Assembly: GCA_001510575.1 (NCBI GenBank)
Contig: LNGK01000001.1
Span: 1 to 64,000 of the forward strand
Direction: 5' to 3'
DNA length: 64,000 nucleotides
Source: Knoxdaviesia capensis
Lineage: Eukaryota > Ascomycota > Sordariomycetes > Microascales > Gondwanamycetaceae
The notes beneath the pieces are model-generated. The model did no database searches and was not told the origin of the DNA. It saw only the letters and a list, made by a program, of their open reading frames with translations. The translations under genes and the position numbers were made by a program. This document shows positions 1 through 12,614 of the stretch, piece after piece; the first letter of the stretch is position 1, and every line of letters begins with the position of its first letter.

Positions 1-1039
1 AGCGACTCGGTATATAGATAGCGTTAAGTACGTTTATTAATAGAATATCTAATACGGATATTCGCTACGAGTACCTAGCGAGAGGTATAGACCGTACCGG
101 GATATTAGCCGACTACTAGAATACGACCTTAGCCGTAGAACGTATAATTATTTACTAACGCTAAGCCGAAGTTAAGAAATCGGTAATAGTAAAGCTTAAG
201 TAGTATAATACGTATATTCCGAAAGGCTCTAACCCTAACGTATTTATAGTCTCTTATAGTCGTAGAGTATTATAGCCGACCCTACTAGCTACCTAACCCT
301 AAGGTATTAACGCGGGACTAATATTAGCCCCGGGCTTAGCTATACCGGATAGGAAGACGTCCTAGAACGGATATATAAACGGGTCGAAGCCCCTCTTAGA
401 GGATCGCTAGATAAGCCCCGTATATATCTCGTATAGTAAGGTAGGCTACTAGAGCCTAGGATACTATGCCCCCCCGTTAAAAGTATAGGAATAAGCGATT
501 CTAAGAGAGCTAATTATACCCTAGCGGTTTATAGCTAGAGCGGCCGCTACGGAAATAAAGATAGAATTATATCTTAACCCTAACGATATCTACGCTACGT
601 ACCTAGAGCTACTAGGATATAAGCTAGGTATGGATAACGCGTAGATTACGAACGCGTACGTAGGGGAAGCTAAGAGACGGGCTATAGAAGATAGACTAAT
701 CGGAGTAGAGAATCCCGATAGATACTACGATTAGCCTACCCCCGTACTACCTAAACGTTAGACGAGACTAGCGCCAGTCCGCGCGATAATCGGTTATAAG
801 CTATTCGATTAGAATAGGATTATAGATATATAGGTAACGCTAACCCTAAGCGAACTATAGGAAATTAGCTTAGAAGTAATAAGATAGTTAAAGAAGGCCG
901 CTACTAAACTAAGAAATAAACTAGTAGTAAGAAAACGTAAGGCTACTATAGCTATAGTATAGTAAGCTAGTACGCCCGGCTATATATTCCGGGTTCCTAT
1001 AACCGTAATAACGCTAGGAGGGCTAGTAGAGATAGCTAC

Positions 1040-4000
1040 TAGATAAGCGATAGCCGACTAAGGAGTAGATATATATATTATAAATAAGCCGATAGTACGT
1101 AAGTTAGGTTTAACTATCTATAATCTAGTTAAAGGGAAGCTAAAGCTACTTATAATAACCTATATAGACGGCCGCGAGGTAGATACGGAACTATACGTCG
1201 TCGTAGACCTTAACGTAGCTAGTATCCTCTACCCTAGGGTCTAGGTAACGGTTTAGAAATACGAAAACTATTAGACCCGCTTAATCCTAAGATAAACTTA
1301 GCTCTAGGATATAAACGTAAATATAGATATCCGATCTAATACTTTACGGTTCGAAAAGGGTAGCCTCTAAGCGACGGTTCGCGGAGGTATAATAGAGTTT
1401 ACTAAGGATTAGAGACTACTAATATAACTAGTAAACCTAACGTCAGGTACCTTAGAAATTAGTATCGAGCTAGTTAATAAGAACTCTAATAATAGTAATA
1501 CGGAGGACTCCGATAATAGGGAGTTAGTTAAGTTATCGGATAAGGAACTAGAAAACTAAGTAGCTTAGCTAAGACCGCCGGCTAGGCTAAATACCCGGGT
1601 AGTTATAATACTAGCCCCGATACCCTATAGACGGCTAAGACGAGCTTCTACCGTATCGAATTTACGTTAAGAGGTCTAGAAGTTAAGTCGGAGGTAATAG
1701 CGTTACTATTATCTATTATTATATACGGTATAGAATTAAGAGACTACTTTAAACTAGATATTATTACTAATTTACCCCCTATTACTATATATCTACCTAT
1801 AACCCCGCTAGGGCTTCTAGACGTATACCGCCTAACGCTAGATAAAACGACTCCCCGCGAGGAAGTCTATTAGTAGTTTTAATTAATAGGGTTATAACTA
1901 AGCGACGCTATACTATTATTATAATTATTACGAGAGGAGATTAAGAGAATATTTTATACTTATAGAAAGCTTAATATATTAATATTATTAGATATCCTAG
2001 TAATACCTATATATACCTATAGACCCTAGCTAGCCCCCGATATAATACCGTAGGGCCGGTAGTACGTTAAGCGGTAGATAGAGTAATAGAAATTCTAATT
2101 AAATAAACTAATTTAGGAGGTACTTAACGTAGGAATATATAAATCGATATTCGCTATAAACGGAGAGCTCTTACTATAGAACTCCTAAGCTATCTTAGTA
2201 GATAAACCGGGTAGCCTTATAGGGGAAAAGAGACTAACTTTTAATTACGGCTTTATTAGAGAGATATTACTAAGTATTAAGATAAAGATAATCGATAAGG
2301 TAATAACTTACCTTAACTACCCTTTATATAAGGTCTATACGCGGTTTAATTTAAAACACGCCTTCTAGAGTATGCCTATAGCGAAGGAATATCGGAAGGT
2401 ATACGTATTCTACGTTCTAGGGTTCCTATAGCTCTAACCGACCCGGATACCGTAAGGGGCCTCCTCGAGCCCGGCGGGTATATAAGAGGCGGTAACGACT
2501 CTCCTAGGCTCGCTAAGCGATAAGCCGAACCTCTAGGTACCCCGCGTAGATAGCACGCCGATAGTAGAAGGTTATATAGATAATATATTTATCGCTAGAG
2601 GGTCGATCGACGAGGTATAGTATACTATCTAGTACTACCTCCTACTACGGTTACTATAGGCTAACTTTAGACTTAACTTTATAAAATTAAGCCTTAACGT
2701 AGCTACTATAAAGGCTCTAGGGTTTAATTATATCGCTAGGGGAGGATATAAGCCGTTATTTAATAAGCTATAAAAGATACGCGATTAGCTAACGCCTTAG
2801 ATATAATCCTATATCTAAGGGTTCCTAGGTATAGTTATAGTATATAAGAAGTAGATAAGGAACTACGTAGAGTTAATAAGACCTTTATACCGGCTAACTA
2901 GGAAAGTTAAGTAGAAATAGGGCGCTCCCGAGGTAGCTACTTTTACTATCTTAAAGGAAGTAGTAGCGAGAGTTATTAGCTAGGATAGATACGATAGCCG
3001 GCTTCTAGTTCGAATCTACGCCGATACGTTAGCGTACGTAAGCGGCTATATAATTATATAACTCCGTAATAGAATAGAGGTACCTATCCTCTTCGATAGC
3101 TTTATTTTTTTAAGACCTTAAATAAACTATAGTATATATAAGAGGGAACTCTATATAATAGTTACCTTAGTTAAGAAGTACGACTTTATATTCCGGAATA
3201 ACTAGCCTTCTACGATATATACGGATTATAAGCCCCTAGCGACGTTCCTATCTAGTAGCTACTAGGAAGGGGTTTTTATATAATAGGTAACCGACCTAAG
3301 AATACTAAACGTAGAAATTTAGTAGCTAGCTAGGAACTAGAATATAGTAGCGGACGCGTTAAGTAAAACGATTTTCCCCGATTATAACTATAGCGATATA
3401 GGCCCCTTAGAGAACTTAGGTAGAATAGAAGATATCGAGTAGATATAGAAAGATAGCCTAGGAAGTATAGATACGGTCCTTAATACCTCGAAGATATACG
3501 CTATAACGAATCTCTTCTCCTAATCTAAATAGTACGGAGATATCTATAACTATATTATAGGTAATATTACTAGTTTAACGGAAAGCGATATTTAGGTAAA
3601 AGTAGTAGCGTAGTAGTTTAGGCTTATAAAAGGTACCCTATAGCGAAAAATAATAGATACCTAGAGAGAGTATATAGAAAGGATATTAGTTCCTAATATA
3701 CTAAAACGCTTCTATAAGGAATCTAGATACCTAGGACTAGACGTTACCTAGTAAGGTATCTAGACGAGATATTAGTAGCTAACCCTCTCTCGGGATATCG
3801 TAGTATAGTATATAGGATATATCCCGTATACTATATATAGCCTAAATAGACCCCTTACTCTAAGCTAACTAGTAACTATTTAGGGTCCCTTATTAGTTAT
3901 AGGAATAGATTATATAGGACCGTTACTAATAAGTAAGGGGAAGTTAGCTTATATACTAGTTATAATTAATTATTTTACTTACTTCGTCTAGCTAAAGCTA

Positions 4001-4840
4001 GTCTAGATAACTTTAGTTACGGAGACGTTAGATAGCGCGATATCTATTTTAGTATTACTCTAAGTTAGGCTACTACTTCTATATATTAACGACGGCCCGG
4101 CCTTTAAGGGTATCTTTAAGATAGGAATAGAAAGGAGAGGGTCGAAGGTTATTATAGTACCGCTAGGAAGCTATAAGAGCGTTAGCTAAGTAGAAGCGTA
4201 TAATAAAATATAGTAGGTAATAATAGTAAAAGAACTTTAGATATAAGGTACGGCTATTATAGAGTAAATTAAGAAGCTTAACTATATTAAAACGTATATA
4301 AACGTAAGGCTTATAGCCTACCTTAGTTTCTCGCTATAGGAAATATTATTTAGCCTTAAGCTAAATATAATAATACGATACCTAAGTATTACTATACTAG
4401 AATAGAATATAACTAATAAATCTAGATACGCGGTACTAGTATTATAATATATAGCCGCGTGTAAAATACGATAAGAATTAACTATACGGGTCTAGATAAT
4501 CGAGAACGAGCGTAGATAGGCCGCTTATATAGCCCGAGACTATAGACGCTTAGACGAGGGGACCCTCGTGATATTACGGAAATTATATTTAATATAAAAG
4601 CCGCTAAAGTTCTAACCCTAATAGATAGGCCCTTTCCGAATAGTAGCTAAGGCCTCCTAGACCTCCTATACCTTAGCCTAGATAGATAGTAGAAAGGTAC
4701 GTAAGGCCCGGTATATAGATTAGCTTAAGCCGTTCTAAGCGAGGCTACTATACCTAAGCGGCGATATAATACTAATCGGGACGAAAGATAGATAGGACTC
4801 GCGGGGCTCGAGATATACCGAGGGGGGGGACGCGTTAGTA
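1040..4840 (+). pseudogene. pol remnant (protease, RT, RNase H, integrase) with many stops
   Basis: Broken reading frame. Near 1045 a protease-like stretch reads A-I-A-D-stop-G-V-D. Near 2574 the RT active-site strand reads Y-I-D-N-I-F-I-A, where the family has YIDD, so the second catalytic Asp has become Asn (a G-to-A change). Near 3027 an RNase H-like I-Y-A-D-T is seen, and near 3220 a T-D-Y-K-P-L segment. Near 3901 the integrase core reads G-I-D-Y-I-G-P-L, followed by I-N-Y-F-T where D-Y-F is usual. Near 4625 G-P-F-R-I-V matches the C-terminal GPY/F module of gypsy integrases. Stops fall where Gln or Trp codons are expected, the usual RIP outcome. Domain names are inferred from these short motifs only. 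Confidence 0.8.
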
Positions 4841-4933
4841 GCTAATACCTAGGGAAGGAAGGAAGGATTACGTAACCTATATTATTAGTTACTATTATTA
4901 GGTAGTAGCGGGAGGGGTAATAACTGGATTCTG
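4114..4933. repeat. 820 bp direct repeat, copy 1
   Basis: It starts CTTTAAGATAGG and ends TGGATTCTG. It covers the integrase C-terminal part and the element's 3' end. It appears identical to the copy after the N, judged from several aligned lines and the equal length. Confidence 0.95.
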
Positions 4934-4934
4934 N
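4934..4934. other. Single ambiguous base (N) between the two repeat copies
   Basis: The only N noticed in the window. It sits exactly at the junction of the two 820 bp copies, so it probably marks a contig join or collapsed gap rather than a polymorphic base. Confidence 0.9.
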
Positions 4935-5754
4935 CTTTAAGATAGGAATAGAAAGGAGAGGGTCGAAGGTTATTATAGTACCGCTAGGAAGCTATAAGAG
5001 CGTTAGCTAAGTAGAAGCGTATAATAAAATATAGTAGGTAATAATAGTAAAAGAACTTTAGATATAAGGTACGGCTATTATAGAGTAAATTAAGAAGCTT
5101 AACTATATTAAAACGTATATAAACGTAAGGCTTATAGCCTACCTTAGTTTCTCGCTATAGGAAATATTATTTAGCCTTAAGCTAAATATAATAATACGAT
5201 ACCTAAGTATTACTATACTAGAATAGAATATAACTAATAAATCTAGATACGCGGTACTAGTATTATAATATATAGCCGCGTGTAAAATACGATAAGAATT
5301 AACTATACGGGTCTAGATAATCGAGAACGAGCGTAGATAGGCCGCTTATATAGCCCGAGACTATAGACGCTTAGACGAGGGGACCCTCGTGATATTACGG
5401 AAATTATATTTAATATAAAAGCCGCTAAAGTTCTAACCCTAATAGATAGGCCCTTTCCGAATAGTAGCTAAGGCCTCCTAGACCTCCTATACCTTAGCCT
5501 AGATAGATAGTAGAAAGGTACGTAAGGCCCGGTATATAGATTAGCTTAAGCCGTTCTAAGCGAGGCTACTATACCTAAGCGGCGATATAATACTAATCGG
5601 GACGAAAGATAGATAGGACTCGCGGGGCTCGAGATATACCGAGGGGGGGGACGCGTTAGTAGCTAATACCTAGGGAAGGAAGGAAGGATTACGTAACCTA
5701 TATTATTAGTTACTATTATTAGGTAGTAGCGGGAGGGGTAATAACTGGATTCTG
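4935..5754. repeat. 820 bp direct repeat, copy 2
   Basis: Same length and, wherever compared, same sequence as copy 1, including the run of eight G. It leads into the right flank of the element. Confidence 0.95.
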
Positions 5755-5800
5755 AGGTCTAGGCCCCCCTATCCTAAAACTCTTCCTAATATATCCTCTT

Positions 5801-6753
5801 TTCTGCTGTCACATACATTCGCATCTTTACGTAGTCGTGCCATTAGCATTTCTGCCCATGACTTCTGATATGAAGCAACGGCCGGACTGATCCGGCAGTA
5901 TGCTCTAGCTAGTCATTATCCTTATACCAAATACACATTGACGTATGTTCATGAACCCGTACGGATGATACTGGCGACTTTGCAGCCAAATGCTGGTGCA
6001 GGTGAACGACAGTGCCCGAAGTCTCCGACACTGTATTTATGCACTGTATCCGTGCATCAGTACTTATGGCCGGATTGGGCGGGACCCGAAGAATTACCGG
6101 TTTGGGCTCTATGTAAACAAACGCGACAGCTTTGGCCAATCAGAGCACCCCAGCGCCGGGCCTTCCAAACAATGGGCCAAAAAGCGCCTCTGGAAAGTTG
6201 AACTCGCAAAAACATCACCACCACCACGCATAATCTGGTGCTGTATATGTTTTTGGGTTGTTCGTTTTATTTCTTCTCTTCCTCTTTTCTTTTTTTTTTT
6301 TCCTGCTGTATTCAGACCTTCCGGTAGACCTTCTTACTATTCTCTTTTCAAGTGCATTGAGGTCTTATCTTATCTTGGTCCTCTGTTTTCTTGCGTGTTC
6401 CCGCGATTGACGCGCGACCTGTGTTTTTCTTTTTGTTTGTGTGGACGCAACAATACGACGAGCGATTCTTATTTTTCTTGCGTACGCATTCCACGACTCC
6501 CGACCCGCGAAGAGACAAAAATCACTTCTCTGGACTTGAGAGAGAAAACTCAATTCCCTCTCGCTACATACATCTTTCAAACAAGCACAACCTCGAAGCT
6601 TTGTATGCAACCCACGACTCGAACCCGCGTCTTGACATCGCATCACGACCTTTGAAAGGGGAACCGGTCCCCGACTTTCGATTTTTATCTCTTTACACCC
6701 AACTCACCTCGGAAATACACACACAACAACTACACAATCGGGCTGCGTCGACA
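5801..6753. other. Intergenic region upstream of bir1
   Basis: Composition returns to normal. It holds a poly-T run (about 6289-6301) and CT-rich stretches typical of fungal promoters. Open frames here overlap on both strands and have no recognisable protein. It probably contains the bir1 promoter and 5' UTR. Confidence 0.6.
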
Positions 6754-7454
6754 ATGACTGCGTCGGGCGATTACTTCACCTACGACGCGCGGCTGGCGTC
6801 GTTCCAGCCGGCGCCGAAGAAACGGACGTCGGGGGCTGGAGGACGCAGCGCGAAGGCAATTCGGTGGCCGCACGCGAACTTGAAGCCGGAAGATGTACGT
6901 GTTTCTCCCCTTGGTGCTCATATGTTGAACCCTTTCGGCGCGGAGGGGGTGGTGCCATGCTCCCACCTGGGTGCTACTCACGTCACCCGCAAACAAAGCA
7001 ACCGACTAACACACAGTTCCCCCGATCCTGCAGCTCGCTCGCGCCGGCCTCTACTACGACCCGGCCCCCCACCACACCGACCACGTGGTCTGCTTTCTCT
7101 GCCACAAGGGCCTCGACGGCTGGGAGGACGGCGACGACCCGCTGCTGGAGCATGTGCGCCACTCGCCGACGTGCGGCTGGGCCATCCTGATTGCCGTGGA
7201 GGCGGGCATCGACGGCTACGCGGCCGAGGACCCGGCGGCGGCGGCCATGGTGGAGGCGCGGCGGAACACGTTTGCCGATCGCTGGCCGCACGAGGCCAAG
7301 AAGGCGTGGAAGTGCAAGACCAAGCAGCTGGCCGAGGCCGGGTGGAAGTACACCCCGACCCCGGACTCTGATGATATGGCGTCGTGCACCTACTGCCAGC
7401 TGGCGCTCGATGGCTGGGAGCCGGGCGACAAGCCACTGTAAGTTCTTCATTCCG

Positions 7455-7496
<42 letters not shown>

Positions 7497-9799
7497 CTGT
7501 CCGTCTCCGGCTGATCTAACCTGCTTCCCACAGTGCCGAACATTTCAATCGATCTCCGAACTGTCCATTCTTCCTACTGCAAGGCCAGGTCGCTGCGCCT
7601 AAGAAGGCAGCGCGCGGCAAGGCGGCACGGAACTCCAAAGCCTCACGCGCGTCGCTCCAATCGGTCGGAACTAACATTTCAGACATGCCCAGCTTGGGCG
7701 ACCTCAGCGTTGACGGCGAGGACAGCATCATGACCAACGCATCGGTCGCCACCAACACGTCGAAGAAGGGCGGACGGGCCAAGAAGGCCGCGACTACCAC
7801 TGCTGCCAAGGCCCGCAAGGGCAAGGCCAAGCAAGAGCCGGCTGTGGTGGTGGCTGAAGATCCGTATGACGACGACAACAACTTGCACGAAGAGTCCACC
7901 CAGGTTGAGCTGAAGCCGGCCGACATGCTCCCGCCTGCGCCTTCGCCTCCGCCGCCGCCGCCGCCGGTTCATAAGGTGGCCAAGGGCCGGAAGCGCCAGA
8001 GCGAGGAGATGCTGGCCGAGACGGCGCCCCAGGTGGCCGAAGAGGAGCCGGTGCCCAAGAAACGGGCGCGTGGCGGCCGGGCCAAGGCTGCGGACGCGTC
8101 GGTGGTTGATTCGTCGCACATGGATGTCGACCATATCGAGACTGCCGTGCCGGTTCCGGCGATCCCCGCCCCCAAGAAGACTGCCGCGCCGAAAAAGAAG
8201 GCGGCCCCCGCTGCGGCGAAGAACCGCAAGACTTCCACAGCCTCAGTCATGTCCACAGTCTCCACGGCCTCGATGCAGTCTGCCGTCGACTATCTGCCCG
8301 ACGACGAAGAAATTGAGCGCCAGCTGGCAGCAGACCTGGAGCGGCCGCTCACCGACGACGAAGATATCTCGGTTGACTCAGACTCTGAGAGACGGCGGTC
8401 GAAAAGCCGGCTGTCGTCGTCCTCTGCAAATCTGTTCGCTACGGCACCCCCCGCCGCCGCTGCGCCGGCATCCCTCCCGATGAGCAAGGCGGTCAGCGAC
8501 TTTGCCATCTTCGACCCGAGCCCGGGCGAAGCGTCGGACACGGAGATCGACGCGGAGCTGAAGCAGATGGAGGCGGAGGCGGTTGCCGCGCAGGAGACCG
8601 ATACTAAGGCTGAGCGCGAGGTCTCGGTGGCGGATGTCGAGATGGATGCGCTGCCGGTTCCTAAGAAGGGACGCAAGGCCGCAGCGCCGCGCAAGGTTTC
8701 TAAGCAGACCAAGGCAGCGGCGGCCGAGGCGGCTGCAGCTGCAGCGCCTGCGACAGCCCCCACTACTACCGCCACTTCGACGTCGAGCTACCGGACAACC
8801 CAGTCCGCGCGCCATCTGATGCTGGACGACGATGACGAGGCGGACGAGCTCGGCGAGAGCACTACCAGCACTGCTACCGTGGTCAAGAAGAGCGAGCCGG
8901 CTGTTGTTGAGGCGGCTGCGCCTGCGGTCCCGGCTAAGAAGCCGCGGGGTCGGCCCCCTAAGAAGCGGGCGACCGATGAGAACGTGGCGGCAGCAGCTCC
9001 GGTGGTGGCTGCGCCGACCGTGACGGCTGTGCCTGTGCCTGTGCCTGTCCTGGTGCAGGTGTCTAAGGTTCCTCTGCCGACTTTCGCCATGTCGGCCAGC
9101 TCGTCGAAGGCGAAGCAGCTGAAGCAGTCGGTGCTGGCGGCTGGCGCCGATATCCCCAAGAAGGCTGCCGCGCCGCTGCCGCCCAGCCCGGTGCTGCCGC
9201 CTGTCCGTGCCGCCGCTGCCGCCGAGAAGCCCCTGCCGGCGATCCCGTCGCCGGCGGCCCACCACCGCCTCCCGCAGCTGCCGTCCACGCCGCGTGTGCG
9301 CCCGTCGCCCTCGGCGTCGGCGCGCCAGGCGGCCCTCTCCCCCTCGCAGTCGCCGCAGTCGTCCGACGCCGAGAACCAGGCGCCCTCGTCCAAGCCCAGC
9401 GGCAGCGGGCCCAAGCGGCCCGTGCTGATACCGGTTATGGCCACGCCGCAGCGCCACGCCAACAGCGGCGAGGCGGCCGCCAAGCGCCGCGGCCTGCAGA
9501 CGTCGGCGCCGTGGGCGGCGGTTGACCTGGAGCTGGTGTTCGAGGCGCCTGCGGGTGGTTGCGATGGCGCTGCGGCGGCGGCGGAGAAGGAGAAGGAGAA
9601 CGCGCCGTGGCAGGCGCTGCTGGCCAAATCGGCCGACCTGAGCTCGCCGGAGAAACGCATGACGGTGGAGGAGTGGATCCACCACAACGCCGGGCTGGCC
9701 GAGCAGCGGCTGAAGCATGAGTGCGAGACGCTGGTCAATCGGTTTGAGAGCGAGGGGTCCAAGGCCATCCACGCGCTGGAGGGCATCCGGGTGGATTGA
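6754..9799 (+). CDS. bir1: Bir1-type protein with two BIR domains (chromosomal passenger complex)
   Basis: Exons 6754-6894, 7034-7437 and 7534-9799 give 936 residues. The start ATG is the first of an open exon that joins in phase to the first BIR. BIR1 (about residues 10-95) has CFLC, then H and C in H-S-P-T-C. BIR2 (about 122-197) has CTYC and its H/C pair restored across intron 2 (N-R-S-P-N-C). These are the zinc ligands of the fold. The remaining roughly 730 residues are Ala/Pro/Lys-rich and look disordered, with an AT-hook-like P-R-G-R-P-P-K-K near residue 650. The last 50 residues (T-V-E-E-W-I-H-H) look helical. Known: fungal Bir1 proteins carry two N-terminal BIRs and a long tail and act with Aurora kinase and INCENP at centromeres and the spindle. 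Intron 2 contains a (CT)n tract. Confidence 0.92.
7457..7492. repeat. (CT)n microsatellite in bir1 intron 2
   Basis: Uninterrupted CT dinucleotides lie between the GTAAGT donor at 7438 and the CAG acceptor at 7533, so they form most of the intron's pyrimidine tract. Confidence 0.95.
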
Positions 9800-10278
9800 G
9801 CAGCTGGGAACTGGGTGGCACGGCTTGGGGTCGTTCAATGGGGGTGGGCAAGATTGATGTTCTTTTCTTTTTCGGTGGCTTTCGGTTCCTGGATGGAGTT
9901 TCTTTTCTCGCTTTTCTTTTTATTAACCCCGTAATGAGATATTCTACTGGTTCTTGTTTTAATGAACTTGTCTTTTTTCACTCTAATGGATATGATTCTT
10001 TCGTCTCTTGGTTTGAGTGTATGGGAGGGTTGTCTGCATCTGGAGACGCTTGTGAATTGACGGCCGACAGGAGGGTTTAACCCTAGTGGACATAGAGCAA
10101 ATGCCAAAGATGCTCGAATGTGTACAACTTAAACTGATGCAAAGTCCCGCCAACAGCGAACGAGAAAAAAGTCAGGTTTAAGTGAATAAATCTAGGATAA
10201 ACGCCAAAGAAAGAAACCCAGAAAGAGAGATTCGAGTTTCGCCAACCGAAAAAAAAGCAAAAGAAAAAGTTTAACTTC
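9800..10278. other. bir1 3' flank
   Basis: AT- and T-rich downstream of the bir1 stop, consistent with a 3' UTR. No coding signal or recognised RNA before the tRNA. Confidence 0.5.
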
Positions 10279-10359
10279 CGACAGAGACAGGATTTGAACC
10301 TATGCGGCCGAAGCCATATGATTTCTAGTCATACCCATTAACCACTCTGGCACTCTGCC
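10279..10359 (-). tRNA. tRNA-Ser (anticodon AGA), no intron
   Basis: The minus strand folds as a class II tRNA. The acceptor stem is GGCAGAG paired with CTCTGTC (one G-U), with discriminator G. The A-box-like TGCCAGAGTGG precedes an anticodon stem TATGA/TCATA around loop CTAGAAA, giving anticodon AGA, which reads UCU serine codons. A short variable arm with a TTCG loop follows, as expected for serine tRNAs. The T arm is ATAGG-TTCAAAT-CCTGT. The gene is 81 nt, without an intron and without an encoded CCA. A run of six A on the plus strand at 10249-10254 gives a T stretch downstream on the minus strand, suitable for Pol III termination. Confidence 0.93.
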
Positions 10360-12614
10360 TTTTGAAGTTGTATGGAAGGAACAACTATCTGCTTACATAA
10401 AGGCACCGAATATCCACCAGACATGTGATCCACTCTCGGGCAGTCTGGGCGCTTCTCCTCCGTCTCCGACTTCACTCTATCTCACTGCACGGTCCGCTTC
10501 TTTTGCTGTTCACGGCGAGTCTTCTCATCCCCTGGATACCGGCGTCAGAGTGTCCTTTTGGGATTTATTCTCGGTGGTACTGTGCACCCCCAGACCACTG
10601 TGGCAGGGCGGGCTGTGTACACACGACAGAATCTGATACCGGCTCCCGTCTCTCGGTCGTTGTTTGTTCTCATTCCCCCGAACTTGCTGAGCCGGTGTGT
10701 ATTTCGGAGACACGGAGTGGGGAGATTTTCTCTCTCTTGTTGCGTTCTATTCTCCTTGCACAGATAGGTACTCGCACAAGACCAGAAACACACGGCCTTT
10801 GTTCTTGTCCCCGTCGATGTGGCGTTGACTACCGTTCACGTCGGTGGATTTTCCTTCTCTCTCTCCTCCTCCTCTCTCTCTTCACGACATCGAGAGAATA
10901 CCAGAGGGACACAGAAAAGACCGAGAGATGTGTGAGCACAGACTTCCTGAACAAGCGTGTTCGAGACCCGTCTCTCTCTCGTGTCCGACTCTTGTGGTGC
11001 CGGTGTCACTTCTCCTGGGGTGAGTGCGTACACGAACCTGCGTCGTCTTCTTCCGAAAGATCCCCTCGCGTCGCCTCGCCTCGCTCCTCCCCCACGGCTC
11101 GAGTTGCAGATACAGGCCCTGGCGGTACACAGTCCTGTGCTCAGCCCTCGTACCTTTTGACGGCGGACCGCCGCTCTCCGTCTTTTTCTCCGATGCCGGG
11201 GGGCGAGGGGCAGATCTGAGAAATCGCTGGGCGGATGCAATCGCCCGTGTGTCTCGCGAAACACTTTAGGGGGGAGGGGGAGGGGAGACTTCTTTTCGTT
11301 TCCTTTTAGATTGTCTGCAAAAGCCAAGGCGAGCAGTGTCTTGGACGGTGAAGAGTATGTCGGCCTGCTGTTGGCCAACGTGCAACAAGAGAAAAGGGGG
11401 AGTGTGTGTGTGTGTGTCTCTCCTCCACTTCTTTCTCTCGCCCTTTAAGATTGTGGTGGCTGGGTGTTCATGCAGCCACTAATGCGAACTCTTCACGCTT
11501 GATGCGCTCGAACGAAGCGTCTGCATGTCTCGATGGGGCAGGGCAGCCGGGCAAAGGACGGCCGCTTGTGTACTATATCGGGGATGCACACACACAAACG
11601 ACGGACATGTGGTACACTCTGACGAAGTGTGTGCCTGACTACATGACAAGACGGACTGTCAGCGTGTGAGGGATCCTACCACGAAGACACCCAGAATGCA
11701 TGTTGACCAGATCGGCATACGTGTCTTGGATTCCGAGACAGCCCGCCAGAGCGAGAAGCACAGGTCTTGCGGTCTCTCTCTCTCTCTCTCTCTCTCTACA
11801 CCATTTGGGGCCATAGCCAGCGAACGAGCTTTATTCTCCGGATACCTCGAGCTGGTCACGGAGTGCTGATCACGGCTTGGCCCCCAGACCTCTGGTCTGA
11901 TAAACCCAGTCTCCCACGGCATTCTAGGCTTGGAGAACACTCCTCGGGATTTCCTAGAATGCAAGCCGCCGCTGAGACCCCCAGAATGAGAGAAGGGCAG
12001 AAGTGGCGTGCCAAAGCAAGACACGCAGACCGTACACAGTTACGCCTTATCAAGAGGGGATAATCAGAAACAACCGCGGAAGTGATATATCTATAGAGAG
12101 AAAGAGAGATTGGGGGCGCCCCAGGCCCTCTGTGCTTGAACCTCCGTTAGGGATGCCGCTGGAGATATCTCCGCCCTGTGGTTCTACAGAAAGCTGGAAG
12201 TGTGTGCATGAGATATTGCATTCCTCTCACCGCACTCTACTCGTATACTCGAACAGGTTGAAGCAACTCTATCCATATCTCCTGACACCGCCCCCCCAAC
12301 ACGCCGAATGGCGCGTTACACACCGTTCCTAAAGTGAAGGGGGGTAGAGGAAGGGACACATCGTACTATTGGCGGGCGCACCTCGGTCCTGATACTCAAG
12401 ATCTCAGAGTTCTTGCTGGCTTTGTCTCGTACGTGGGAAGAGGTGCACGTTGAGGCATGTACAACGTGCTGTCTGGGCTCCCTGGGGCCGAGGTTGGGGG
12501 CACAGGTATACGGGTGAGGGTATATATAGATATATTCAGGCCACTGCTGGGATATCTAGCCGCAGTTGACACTTTGTTGTCTTCGTTTCGTGGATATATG
12601 ACTGTGGTGAAGAC
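10360..12614. other. Non-coding stretch of 2.3 kb
   Basis: Open frames here start at non-ATG codons or read through CT tracts, and none resembles a known protein. It holds CT/GT-rich patches and a (CT)n tract. It probably includes the promoter of the MFS gene that follows. Confidence 0.5.
11773..11797. repeat. (CT)n microsatellite
   Basis: Simple CT dinucleotide run in non-coding DNA. Confidence 0.9.

Larger units (their letters stand above)
1..5800 (+). mobile_element. RIP-destroyed Ty3/gypsy-type LTR retrotransposon, 5' end outside window
   Basis: Seen: no open frame survives, and TAG/TAA triplets are scattered throughout. I count one TpG and no CpA in bases 1-600, while CpG stays common, as expected when RIP converts CpA to TpA on both strands. 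Read on the plus strand, pol domains can still be recognised in the order protease, reverse transcriptase, RNase H, integrase, which is the Ty3/gypsy order. A run of eight G near 4822 and again near 5642 could be the polypurine tract before the 3' LTR. Ordinary composition with CpA and TpG resumes at about 5800. The 5' part and 5' LTR lie outside the window, and I could not define LTR ends. The element cannot be functional. Confidence 0.88.

Noticed and set aside
8378..9838. 486-codon minus-strand frame opposite bir1
   Set aside because: Arg-rich shadow of the GC-rich bir1 exon.
10425..11219. 264-codon frame on the plus strand
   Set aside because: It begins at GTG, has no early ATG, runs through CT tracts and resembles nothing known.
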